Below are positions 57,004 through 64,000 of a DNA stretch of 64,000 nucleotides, in pieces (position 1 is the stretch's first letter; the number at the start of each line of letters is the position of its first letter). Below the pieces are notes generated by a model that saw only the letters and a list, made by a program, of their open reading frames with translations, was not told the origin of the DNA and did not search any database. The position numbers were made by a program, and so were the translations under genes. Source of the DNA: AP-15 sp963735445 (GTDB taxonomy: Bacteria > Pseudomonadota > Alphaproteobacteria > ATCC43930 > CGMCC-115725); contig CAVTLC010000045.1 in the NCBI GenBank assembly GCA_963735445.1, forward strand, positions 62,001 through 126,000. Direction: 5' to 3'.

Positions 57004-58551
57004 TTAAGGCGTGCCGCCGACCCGGGTGGCCTCGACAAAGTCCTCGGTGGCGGCATCGATCGCCCGCCCTTTGCGGCCGCGCGGCGGATGAATGTAGAGC
57101 GCTGCGGTGTTCGACGGATGCACCGCGGTGCGCCGCGCCGGAGCCGGTATCTCGTAATCGATCGGCATGTTGTGGTCGGCGAGCAGCAGTTCCGGGCGAT
57201 AGAGCTTGTCCAGCAAATAGAGGCTCTTTAGGAAATTGGGGTGGCCGCGCAGCAATTGGCGGGCGACGGTACTGGCCGCGGTGTACGCCGCCCGCCAGCC
57301 GGCGAATTTGCGGTAGAACGCGCGCTGCGTCGTTACCAGTTCCTCATAGAATTCGTCGAGCGGCAGGCGCGTCGGCAAAACCGCATGCGCAATGTCGTAG
57401 AGCCGATAGTCGCGGCTCGTCAAAGCCCGCTCCTCGGTCAGCCAGCTCTCGGTTCCCGGATAGGGCGTGTTGACGCTGAGGTTGACGACTTCGGGGACAT
57501 CAAGGCCCCATTCGCGCACGATGCGAAAGCGCTCGTGGTCCCAATCGGGGTCGGCAATCAGGTTGATCGCGACGATCAGGCCGAGCGAGCGGGCGAATTC
57601 CAAGGCCTCGAAATTGCGGCCGAGCGAAGTGCGCTTGCGATAGCGCTGCAGCCCATCCTCGTCGATCGCCTCGACCCCGAGAAAAAGATATTGCAGCCCA
57701 ATGCTTTTCCAGAAGCGGAACACCTCCTTGTTGCGCAACAGCACATCGCCTCGGGTCTCGAGGTAATAGCGTTTCTTGATGCCGGCGCGGGCGATCCGCT
57801 CGCCCAATTCCATCGCGTGGCTCTGATGGACAAACGCGACATCGTCGACGACAAAGATGCCGGGCTCACGGATCCGCCGCAAATCTTCGACGACATGCTC
57901 GGGACTGACCAGGCGATAGCTGCGGCCGTAGAACGTCCACGCACTGCAAAACGAACAATCCCACGGGCAGCCGCGCGAAAATTCGATCGACGCGCACGGG
58001 TCGAGAATGCCGACGAAGTATTTGCGGCGGTAGCGCAACAAATCGCGCGCCGGCATCACGTCATCGAGCGAATGGACAAAGGCCGGCTGCGGCCCCTCGC
58101 CGGCTGCACTTACCGCGCCGGGGACCGTCGTGAGCGGGCTGCCGGTTTCGATCGCCGCGAGCAGCAGCGGGATCGTTGCCTCGCCCTCGCCTTTGAGGAC
58201 GCAATCGATTGCTCCGGCGCTGTGATCGATGATGGCCGCGGCGGAGAACGAGGCGCTATGCCCGCCGACGCAGATAAAGACGCCGGGGAAACGCGCCTTC
58301 GTCGTCTTTGCCAAATCGACGATCTCCGGCACGTTCGCCAGATAGTTGCAGCCGAACGCGACAACATCGGGGCGCCAGCGCTCAAGCGTGCGGAAATAGG
58401 CGCGCTGGTCTTCGACCTGCAAGTCGAGCAGCCGGACCGCGTGACCGGCCTGCCGCGCCGCGCCGGCCACGAGTTCGAGGCCGATCGGCTCGAGCCGTAA
58501 AAATATCTGCGAATAGGTGAGCGGGCCGGGATGGACGCAGAAGACGCGCAT
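57004..58551 (-). CDS. hpnR: hopanoid C-3 methylase HpnR, copy 2
   Basis: An intact 515-residue HpnR-type enzyme. The N-terminal cobalamin-binding domain (MRVFCVHPGPLTYSQIFLRL to VFICVGGHSASFSA) is followed by the radical SAM core with Cys195, Cys199 and Cys202 in GCPWDCSFC. GIFVVDDVAFVHQ, LETRGDVLLRNKEVF and NTPYPGTESW follow. It is a close paralogue of copy 1, 98 bases downstream. 3-methylhopanoids are known from methanotrophs and acetic acid bacteria. No other hopanoid gene (shc, hpnC/D/E) is in this window, so substrates must come from elsewhere in the genome. DUF169 is divergent, 207 bases away. Confidence 0.9.
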   Translation of the reverse strand: MRVFCVHPGPLTYSQIFLRLEPIGLELVAGAARQAGHAVRLLDLQVEDQRAYFRTLERWRPDVVAFGCNYLANVPEIVDLAKTTKARFPGVFICVGGHSASFSAAAIIDHSAGAIDCVLKGEGEATIPLLLAAIETGSPLTTVPGAVSAAGEGPQPAFVHSLDDVMPARDLLRYRRKYFVGILDPCASIEFSRGCPWDCSFCSAWTFYGRSYRLVSPEHVVEDLRRIREPGIFVVDDVAFVHQSHAMELGERIARAGIKKRYYLETRGDVLLRNKEVFRFWKSIGLQYLFLGVEAIDEDGLQRYRKRTSLGRNFEALEFARSLGLIVAINLIADPDWDHERFRIVREWGLDVPEVVNLSVNTPYPGTESWLTEERALTSRDYRLYDIAHAVLPTRLPLDEFYEELVTTQRAFYRKFAGWRAAYTAASTVARQLLRGHPNFLKSLYLLDKLYRPELLLADHNMPIDYEIPAPARRTAVHPSNTAALYIHPPRGRKGRAIDAATEDFVEATRVGGTP

Positions 58552-58758
58552 TGCGGTACCTTTCGCTTCGCAGGATCCGACCGTGCCGCGCGAGCAGGTC
58601 GGATGCTTCTGCAGCCTCGCCGCTCACTGTGGGGCCGAACTCCCCGAATTCCTACCGGTTCCATTCGATGTGATAAATATCGCTGGACCACGCAACGGCG
58701 CAGCCGCGCGGCGAGCGTCCGGCCGTTTTGTCCGCACTGCCTCTGAAGGAATGCCCAG

Positions 58759-59532
58759 ATGACCCAAGATTGGCCCAAACTCGCCTTCGATCTCGAACGG
58801 CTGCTGCGGTTGCGCTCGATCCCGTTCGGCATGAAATTGTTCGAGGATAGCGCAGAGATGGAGGCAATCCCGCGCATCCGCCGCCCGACATCGATCCACA
58901 CACTCGACCAGATCGTGGCTCAGGCGGCGCGGCTCGGCTGGACCGTCGGGCTCACAGCCGAGGATCTGGTCGGCGCGCAATGCCGCGCGGTGGTCGGGCT
59001 CGGCGGCGCCAAGGACGCGGCGTGGCGTTCCGGGCAACATATGGTCGGGGTCTGGTACAGCACGCCCGAGGATGCCAGCGCTCATCAGGCGGCGATGGAA
59101 TGCGTACCCGACGGCCGCTACGAGGCTTTGGCGGTGGCGCCGCTTGCTTCGGGCCGGCTCGATCCGCCCGACATCGCGCTGTTCTACGCGACGCCCGGCG
59201 CGATGATCTATTTCATCAACGGCCTGCAATGGGCGGGCTACAAGCGCTTCGATTGGAGTGTCGTCGGCGAATCCGCCTGCGCCAATTCCTGGGGCCGCGC
59301 GCTAAAGACCCGCGAGCCGAGCCTGTCGATCCCGTGCTTTGCCGAGCGCCGCTATGGCGGCGTGCTCGACGATGAGATGCTGATGGCCCTGCCGCCCGAC
59401 TACCTCGACAAGGCGATCGCCGGCATGGAGGCGTTGTCAAAAAACGGTCTGCGCTACCCGTTCCCGCAATACGGCATCCAGCAGGACGCCCGCGCCGGTC
59501 TCGCCGTCAGCTACCCCGGCCGCGAGCGCTGA
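58759..59532 (+). CDS. DUF169 family protein
   Basis: A 257-residue DUF169 protein. The family pattern is visible in LERLLRLRSIPFGMKLFED, VGLTAEDLVGAQCRAVVGLGG, GRYEALAVAPLASGRLDPPDIALFYATPGAMIYFINGLQW and SIPCFAERRYGGVLDDEMLMALP. A conserved Cys (AQC, and IPCFAERR) may bind a cofactor; some DUF169 proteins are thought to act in metal or tetrapyrrole-linked chemistry, but the function is not established. No signal or membrane segment. It is flanked by divergent hpnR and convergent aldolase/dehydrogenase genes. Confidence 0.88.
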   Translation: MTQDWPKLAFDLERLLRLRSIPFGMKLFEDSAEMEAIPRIRRPTSIHTLDQIVAQAARLGWTVGLTAEDLVGAQCRAVVGLGGAKDAAWRSGQHMVGVWYSTPEDASAHQAAMECVPDGRYEALAVAPLASGRLDPPDIALFYATPGAMIYFINGLQWAGYKRFDWSVVGESACANSWGRALKTREPSLSIPCFAERRYGGVLDDEMLMALPPDYLDKAIAGMEALSKNGLRYPFPQYGIQQDARAGLAVSYPGRER

Positions 59533-59562
59533 AATAGGTCCGCGGCGGGCAGCGCGAGGGCG

Positions 59563-61629
59563 TCAACGCAGCGCGGCGGCGATGTTGCCGCCGTCGACGG
59601 TGGTGACGTCGGCGGTGGTTTTGAGCGCCAGCGCGTGGGCGAGAAAAGCTTGCGCGACATCGTCGGCGGTGACTTCGCGGCCGAGCAGATTGCCCGCGAG
59701 ATAGTCGGCTTCGCTAACGCCGCGCGCTGCCGCACGAGCGGCGATCATCTCGGGGGTTAACAATCCGCTCTTGATGCGGTCGGCGTTGACTGCGTTGGCC
59801 CGGATGCCCTCGGCCCCGTAATCGAGTGCATATTGCCGCATCAAGGCGAGGGTCGCGGCCTTGGGCAGACCATAGGGGCCAAAATTCGGGCCCGGGTTGA
59901 CCGCCTGTTTCGAGACGTTGAACAACAGGCAGCCGCCGGTGCCTTGCGCCAGCATGATGCGAACAGCGTTTTGCGCCACCGTCTGGTGCGCGAAAAAGTT
60001 GAGTTCGAAGCTGCGGCGCAATACCGCGTCCTCGACCTCGCCAATTCGCCCTTGCCATGCTGCGCCGGCGTTCGAGACGACGATGTCGACCCCGCCGAAT
60101 TCGGCGACAACGCGTTCAAAAGCAGCCCGCACCGAAGCCGGATCGGTAACATCGCAGGCAAGCCCGAGTGCGGCGCCGCCGAGCTGCTTCGCCGCGGCGG
60201 TGGCGGCTTCACCATTGATGTCGAGCACCGCCAATTCGGCGCCGGCGCGGGCCATTGCCCGGGCGATTGCAAAGCCGATTGTTCCCGCACCCCCGGTCAC
60301 GACCGCGATCTGGCCGGCAAGCGGTTTCTCGGCCGCCTGGCCCAGCTTTGCCTGTTCGAGCGACCAATATTCAAGATCGAACATATCGGCTTCGCCGACC
60401 GGCGCGAAGCGGCCGATGGCTTCGGCATCGGTTATCGTCGCGACTGTCGACTCCGCGATATCGGCGGCGATGCGCGCGTCGCGAGCCGATTGCCGCCCGA
60501 GCCCGAACAATCCCAATCCCGGCACCAGGATCACCCGCGGCATCGGATCGAGCTCGCGTTTCGCTACTGCCTGGCGTGCATTGTGGCGCGCGAAATAAGC
60601 ATGGTATTCGGCCGCGAACCGATCGACAGCAGCGCGCACAGCGGTTTGGAAATCGTCGAGTCGTCCCTGCTCAGGGGGCGGCACGATCAGCGGGAAATTT
60701 TTGGTTCGCAACGTGTGATCGGGGGTAACAACGCCGGCCTGACTATAGCGCGCGAGCTCGGCGCCATTGACATAATCGAGGATCGCCGGGCCGGTGCGGA
60801 ATTCGAGAATGAAGCGCTTATAGGCGCCGTCCTCGAGCGGGGAAGGGAGGGCGCAGGCGCCACGCAGGATCGGCGCGACCTCGGCGACGGCGGCAATCGC
60901 GGCCGGCTGAGGGGCAGCCGGAAAGACGACCGTATTGCGCCGCCGAGACAGCCGTTGTTCCGCCAGCGATACGGCCGCGATCATCCGCTCGTAAGCGGCG
61001 CGCGCGGTGTCGCCGAAGGTAAAAATCCCGTGTTTCAGCAGGACGAGGCCCTCGACCTCGGGATCTTGCTCGAAGACTTCGGCGGCTTTTTTGGCAAGCT
61101 GGAAACCCGGCATAATGTAGGGAACGAGCCCCAACCGGCCGGCATACAGATCGGCGCATTGCTCGGCGGCGTCGGGTTGATCGGCGATGCCGAGGACCGC
61201 CGTCGAATGGGTATGGTCGACGAATTTATGCGGCAAAAAAGCGTGCAACAAGGTTTCGACCGACGGGTTGGGAGCGCCGGGATCGATCAAATTAGCGCGC
61301 TGAACCCGCACCATCTCCTCGTCCGACAATTGCTCCCGCTGGCGCAACTTCCGGATCGGAGCAAGCCGTACCGCCGGGAGGCCGGCGGGTTCGATCGCCG
61401 CCATGTCCCAGCCGCTGCCCTTGACGCATAAAACCTCCGCGTCCTCGTCGACGAGGTCCTTTACGACGGTCTTGACCGAGGTGTTGCCGCCACCGTGCAG
61501 CACCAGTTTTGGATCGCCGCCCAGCAGCCGCGAGGTGTAGACGCGCAACGCCACGTCCTCGCCGATCCCCTGGCCGGCATAGTGCTGTACCAGCCGCTCC
61601 GCCTCATTATCGGACCACAGGCTCTGCAT
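59563..61629 (-). CDS. bifunctional class II aldolase / short-chain dehydrogenase
   Basis: A 688-residue fusion of the RhaD-YuxG type. The N-terminal class II aldolase (about 1-400) has LVLHGGGNTSVK, the zinc motif HTHSTAVLGIAD and LKHGIFTFGDTARAAYERM. The C-terminal SDR (about 425-688) has VTGGAGTIGFAIARAMARAG, NAGAAWQGRI, the Ser in LLFNVSKQ and Tyr-Lys in FGPYGLPKAA. Such fusions split a ketose-1-phosphate such as rhamnulose-1-phosphate and reduce or oxidise the lactaldehyde product. I start at the ATG at 61629 (MQSLWSDNEAERLV); the frame is open to 61845 but the extra part is unlike the family. No kinase or isomerase is adjacent. Confidence 0.92.
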   Translation of the reverse strand: MQSLWSDNEAERLVQHYAGQGIGEDVALRVYTSRLLGGDPKLVLHGGGNTSVKTVVKDLVDEDAEVLCVKGSGWDMAAIEPAGLPAVRLAPIRKLRQREQLSDEEMVRVQRANLIDPGAPNPSVETLLHAFLPHKFVDHTHSTAVLGIADQPDAAEQCADLYAGRLGLVPYIMPGFQLAKKAAEVFEQDPEVEGLVLLKHGIFTFGDTARAAYERMIAAVSLAEQRLSRRRNTVVFPAAPQPAAIAAVAEVAPILRGACALPSPLEDGAYKRFILEFRTGPAILDYVNGAELARYSQAGVVTPDHTLRTKNFPLIVPPPEQGRLDDFQTAVRAAVDRFAAEYHAYFARHNARQAVAKRELDPMPRVILVPGLGLFGLGRQSARDARIAADIAESTVATITDAEAIGRFAPVGEADMFDLEYWSLEQAKLGQAAEKPLAGQIAVVTGGAGTIGFAIARAMARAGAELAVLDINGEAATAAAKQLGGAALGLACDVTDPASVRAAFERVVAEFGGVDIVVSNAGAAWQGRIGEVEDAVLRRSFELNFFAHQTVAQNAVRIMLAQGTGGCLLFNVSKQAVNPGPNFGPYGLPKAATLALMRQYALDYGAEGIRANAVNADRIKSGLLTPEMIAARAAARGVSEADYLAGNLLGREVTADDVAQAFLAHALALKTTADVTTVDGGNIAAALR

Positions 61630-61952
61630 TCCTGATCTCTTGCTCCGAGCGCTTGGACAGCCATCAATGCATCGCCCGGGCAACGGAAACAAGCGTGCAA
61701 TCTCTACGCTGCTGGCCGTCGGAGATCGTGCCACTCGGTTCGGCAGCGGGCTTGACCCGGCGACCTTTGGGCTTTGCCGATTGTGGCCGCCGTCATCTGC
61801 CCCACATTCGTAATCGACTTTGAGGCGAGAGCAACAGATCGTCAATTACTCGTCATATAGTCAATGAAAACACACAGTTTGGAGATAATTCGTCCTGTAA
61901 TGGATATTCGGGTAATCACTGCTCGTCGACAGGCCTCTCGTTTTACGGGCTC

Positions 61953-61973
61953 ATGACGTCAAGAGGACGTCAT
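61953..61973. promoter_or_regulatory. operator-like inverted repeat ATGACGTC-N5-GACGTCAT
   Basis: Two perfect 8-base arms around AAGAG. A 21-base dyad of this kind is typical of a dimeric regulator site. It is about 320 bases before the GNAT-like gene and 324 bases before the aldolase gene start, so either could be the target. The regulator is unknown. Confidence 0.45.
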
Positions 61974-62065
61974 AAAATCGACTATATATCGCAAATCAGT
62001 CCGCCTTATACTGCAACTACCTGGTGAAGGTTACTTGGATAAGATGGTAAATATTTGAATTTTAA

Positions 62066-62093
62066 TTGACAGACGCGGGATTACTGTTAATCT
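62066..62093 (+). promoter_or_regulatory. candidate promoter of the GNAT-like gene
   Basis: TTGACA at 62066-62071, 16 bases, TAATCT at 62088-62093, in AT-rich DNA, pointing to the gene at 62292 with a leader of about 190 bases. Confidence 0.4.
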
Positions 62094-62291
62094 TAAGTCA
62101 ATACTTGGTCGCGGTTACGGGCTGCTAACTCTGAGAGCGAAAGTCACAGGGTCATCATTCGGGATCGAGCAACCGAGGAAGTGCAGTTCGGCTAGGCAGT
62201 GGCTCGGTTCCTTTGCCACCCCGATAAGATCATCCGCAGTGCGATCGCAGTTAGCCGGCCCAAGATGTTGCTTTAATGTAAGGAGCCCCCG

Positions 62292-63146
62292 ATGGCGCTG
62301 ATTTACCCGAATATTGTCCCGCAGAACAACCTTCGACTGCCGGACGCTCTGACCATCAAGCACGGCCCGGCGCGTTTATTGGCGAAGTTTGTACTGGAGG
62401 GTGATAAGGCGGCGCGACAGCTGGGAATACACTTGCGGCTTCGTCACGATTTTGAAGAACTGCATTATATAAACCGCCAGCAGGTCGCCAGACAGACGTG
62501 GTTTCCATTGGTTAAGACGTACGACCCACAATATAACGACCTAACTCCTGACAATTCGTATTGGATCTCGGGTGAAGACGAGCATGGAGAAATAGTCCTC
62601 ACTCAAGCCGGCAGAGTGTATTATTGGCCTGAGACCACCTTGCAAGAACAAGCACGTTCGATGTTTTACGCTGGCTGCGAGGCAGACCAGTGCTGCCTCG
62701 TCACCGCACCAGCTGCAAAACTGATAACGGGTGTAGCGCTCTGCGCTGGTGCGCATTGGATTCGGCCGGACTTTCGAGGGCATCGCCTGTCTCACCTGCT
62801 TGCCAGATTGGGAAGGGCCTATGCCCTCGCCCGCTGGCCCGTGGATTGGGCGATCGCCCTCGTCGCGCCGATCTTAATAGAGAAAGGCGTGAGTTCCGGA
62901 TACGGCTATAAGCACGCGAGCCGCAGCATCTTTTTCCCGGGTTCGCAATGGGGAAATTTGGAGGTCGTCCTCGCCTACCTCTCGGCTGAGGAGGCTTACG
63001 AAGACATGGCCGAATTCCTGACGATTGAGCTTTCCGGCCGAGAAGAAGGGTCCGCTGATACGCTATTTTCCGGCAAACCGCGGGAGGACAGCGTCACAAG
63101 AACTTCGTCGGAAGACGTCTTCCACGGCAGCAGCAGTCTTTCGTAG
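62292..63146 (+). CDS. uncharacterised GNAT-like protein
   Basis: A 284-residue protein with no named family that I can assign. The centre resembles a GNAT fold: SYWISGEDEHGEIVLTQAGRVYYWP, then GVALCAGAHWIRPDFRGHRLSHLLARLGRAYALARW, whose RPDFRGHRLSHLL is in the place of the acetyl-CoA loop, and KGVSSGYGYKHASRSIFFPGS. Proteins of this pattern recur in Alphaproteobacteria without a known role. The ATG at 62292 has AAGGAG upstream. Its last 151 bases overlap the convergent gene, and its Ser-rich C-terminal 45 residues look poorly conserved. Confidence 0.7.
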   Translation: MALIYPNIVPQNNLRLPDALTIKHGPARLLAKFVLEGDKAARQLGIHLRLRHDFEELHYINRQQVARQTWFPLVKTYDPQYNDLTPDNSYWISGEDEHGEIVLTQAGRVYYWPETTLQEQARSMFYAGCEADQCCLVTAPAAKLITGVALCAGAHWIRPDFRGHRLSHLLARLGRAYALARWPVDWAIALVAPILIEKGVSSGYGYKHASRSIFFPGSQWGNLEVVLAYLSAEEAYEDMAEFLTIELSGREEGSADTLFSGKPREDSVTRTSSEDVFHGSSSLS

Positions 63147-63955
63147 CGAGTGACGTGAGTTCCTTTTCCTCGTTGGATCGTTGCAGTCACGTAGTCGTAT
63201 CGCGGCCGACCAGTTTGGGCCACGCTTTTATAAAACTCGGTGAGCCACGCTCCATAGTCCTTGTCCGGCTGGTTGCCGATCTTCTCTCCAATCGCATTGA
63301 AATGGTAATTTTCGTCGAGCCAGTTGGCGTGGCCGTCTCCGATGAACCGAAAGACCGGGTCGTCATCGGGTAGCTTCACCCCCACAATTATCAATCGAGA
63401 CAGAAGTTGCTGTTTTTCGGCAAACGATATGACGCTCGGGTCAAAATGGGCAAAAGACATCCGCCACTTTTGTGCGAACAGCTGCAATGGGCTATCGCCG
63501 GTATCGTAGAGCTTCGAGAAATCCTGAGGTTCAACTAAAAATCTCTCGTGGATCGATGGCAAGAATTTTGGAGCACACAGCTCGGAAAGACGCGTCACCG
63601 CTAACTCTGCCGCCGGAAAAATTTCCGAATGCCATGAATTCTCGAAATATTTAACGCGAAACAGTCGAACCGCCGAGCGCAGCAATTTCTGTTGAACCGC
63701 GAGGAGTGCGGGCAGTTCGACCGTACTGGGGTGCAGTTCGATCTCGATCAGTGACTGTTCCAGAATCTGAAATTTGATAAAGCCGAGATTTTTGACTGCG
63801 AATGATGTCGCATCGTAATCCGGATCCGGATCGCCGAGGGCAGCCAGAAACTCGTCGCTGCCTGCAAGGACCCATTGTCCGTTCGGCGTAACCAACATGG
63901 ATAGGCGGTTCATCATCTGCCTCGCGACGATAAATGCAGGTACACGGACCTCCAT
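62996..63955 (-). CDS. uncharacterised protein, possibly PAS-like
   Basis: A 319-residue protein without a confident family. It is soluble; features are FFAV-type strands near LGFIKFQILEQSLIEIELHPSTVELPALLAVQ, LFRVKYFENSWHSEIFPAAELAVTRLSELCAPKFLPS, and a segment that resembles a PAS fold: DDPVFRFIGDGHANWLDENYHF to AQTGRPRYDYVTATIQ and TRYERLLLPW. Related alphaproteobacterial PAS_5-type proteins have similar layouts, so a sensory role is possible. The start at 63955 is the first ATG; MMNRLSM at about 63914 is an alternative. It is convergent with and overlaps the previous gene by 151 bases. Confidence 0.65.
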   Translation of the reverse strand: MEVRVPAFIVARQMMNRLSMLVTPNGQWVLAGSDEFLAALGDPDPDYDATSFAVKNLGFIKFQILEQSLIEIELHPSTVELPALLAVQQKLLRSAVRLFRVKYFENSWHSEIFPAAELAVTRLSELCAPKFLPSIHERFLVEPQDFSKLYDTGDSPLQLFAQKWRMSFAHFDPSVISFAEKQQLLSRLIIVGVKLPDDDPVFRFIGDGHANWLDENYHFNAIGEKIGNQPDKDYGAWLTEFYKSVAQTGRPRYDYVTATIQRGKGTHVTRYERLLLPWKTSSDEVLVTLSSRGLPENSVSADPSSRPESSIVRNSAMSS

Positions 63956-64000
63956 CTGCCGTTGCTCGATCCTACTCGGTTAAAGGTAAAACAAATATCA

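Larger units (their letters stand above)
61630..62291. other. AT-rich gene-free interval
   Basis: About 660 bases without a recognisable gene. From about 61840 to 62100 it is strikingly AT-rich. It contains a perfect inverted repeat at 61953-61973 and a good promoter-like pair at 62066-62093. Confidence 0.6.

Noticed and set aside
57241..58500. 419-residue plus-strand open frame
   Set aside because: Antisense shadow of the intact hpnR copy 2.
59833..61431. 532-residue open frame on the plus strand
   Set aside because: It is fully antisense to the aldolase/dehydrogenase fusion, which has intact motifs; the plus-strand product has no recognisable fold.

Overview
The window looks like a high-GC alphaproteobacterial chromosome, most likely of the Rhodospirillales/Acetobacterales kind. 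The evidence is gene content and order. The block tsaB-rimI-mucR-fur-olsB-olsA-miaB-phoH-ybeY-corC-lnt-XRE-metK-trmB is a typical alphaproteobacterial arrangement. MucR, a Fur without the C-terminal CxxC pairs, ornithine-lipid enzymes and the HpnR hopanoid methylases agree with it. There is no CRISPR array, transposase, integrase or rRNA.

Layout. 0-5 kb: a degenerate adenylate cyclase with TPRs, a B12-binding radical SAM protein and a haloacetate-dehalogenase-type hydrolase. 5-20.6 kb: a dense plus-strand housekeeping run (murJ, trpS, Nfu, tsaB to trmB), many genes overlapping by ATGA or GTGA. 20.7-23.8 kb: tRNA-Cys, a Tat-exported small protein with a GMC oxidoreductase, then tRNA-Asn; an imperfect copy of the tRNA-Cys 3' end lies on the far side of the GMC pair. 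24-27.3 kb: decayed small genes, CHRD and DUF4337 proteins, an M23 peptidase. 27.7-39.7 kb: surface-sugar and sulfate block (ABC exporter, glycosidase-glycosyltransferase fusion, galE, ugd, UDP-xylose synthase, cysNC, cysD) and a protease-like protein lacking its catalytic residues. 39.9-42 kb: groES-groEL behind a CIRCE operator. 42.1-45.4 kb: a TIR-transmembrane-WD40 protein with 16 repeats. 45.4-55.2 kb: CoA transferase, formate/nitrite-type channel, MgtC-like protein, an unrecognised 517-residue protein, cysE, a TIGR03790-type secreted protein and a gentisate-dioxygenase-like bicupin. 55.3-64 kb: two tandem hpnR genes, a DUF169 protein, an aldolase/dehydrogenase fusion and two overlapping convergent uncharacterised genes.

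How genes work together. GalE, Ugd and UDP-xylose synthase would supply UDP-galactose, UDP-glucuronate and UDP-xylose, plausibly to the neighbouring glycosyltransferase fusion. CysD and CysNC make APS/PAPS. MurJ flips lipid II. TsaB and RimI belong to tRNA t6A synthesis and protein acetylation. OlsB and OlsA make ornithine lipid. HpnR methylates hopanoids at C-3.

A caution on quality: at least nine genes need one or more frame changes to read through (cyclase, murJ, trmB, a small conserved protein, the ABC exporter, the glycosyltransferase fusion, groEL, the cupin, one hpnR). Several are essential, so single-base assembly errors are the likely cause for many of them. These genes are given as single spanning entries.
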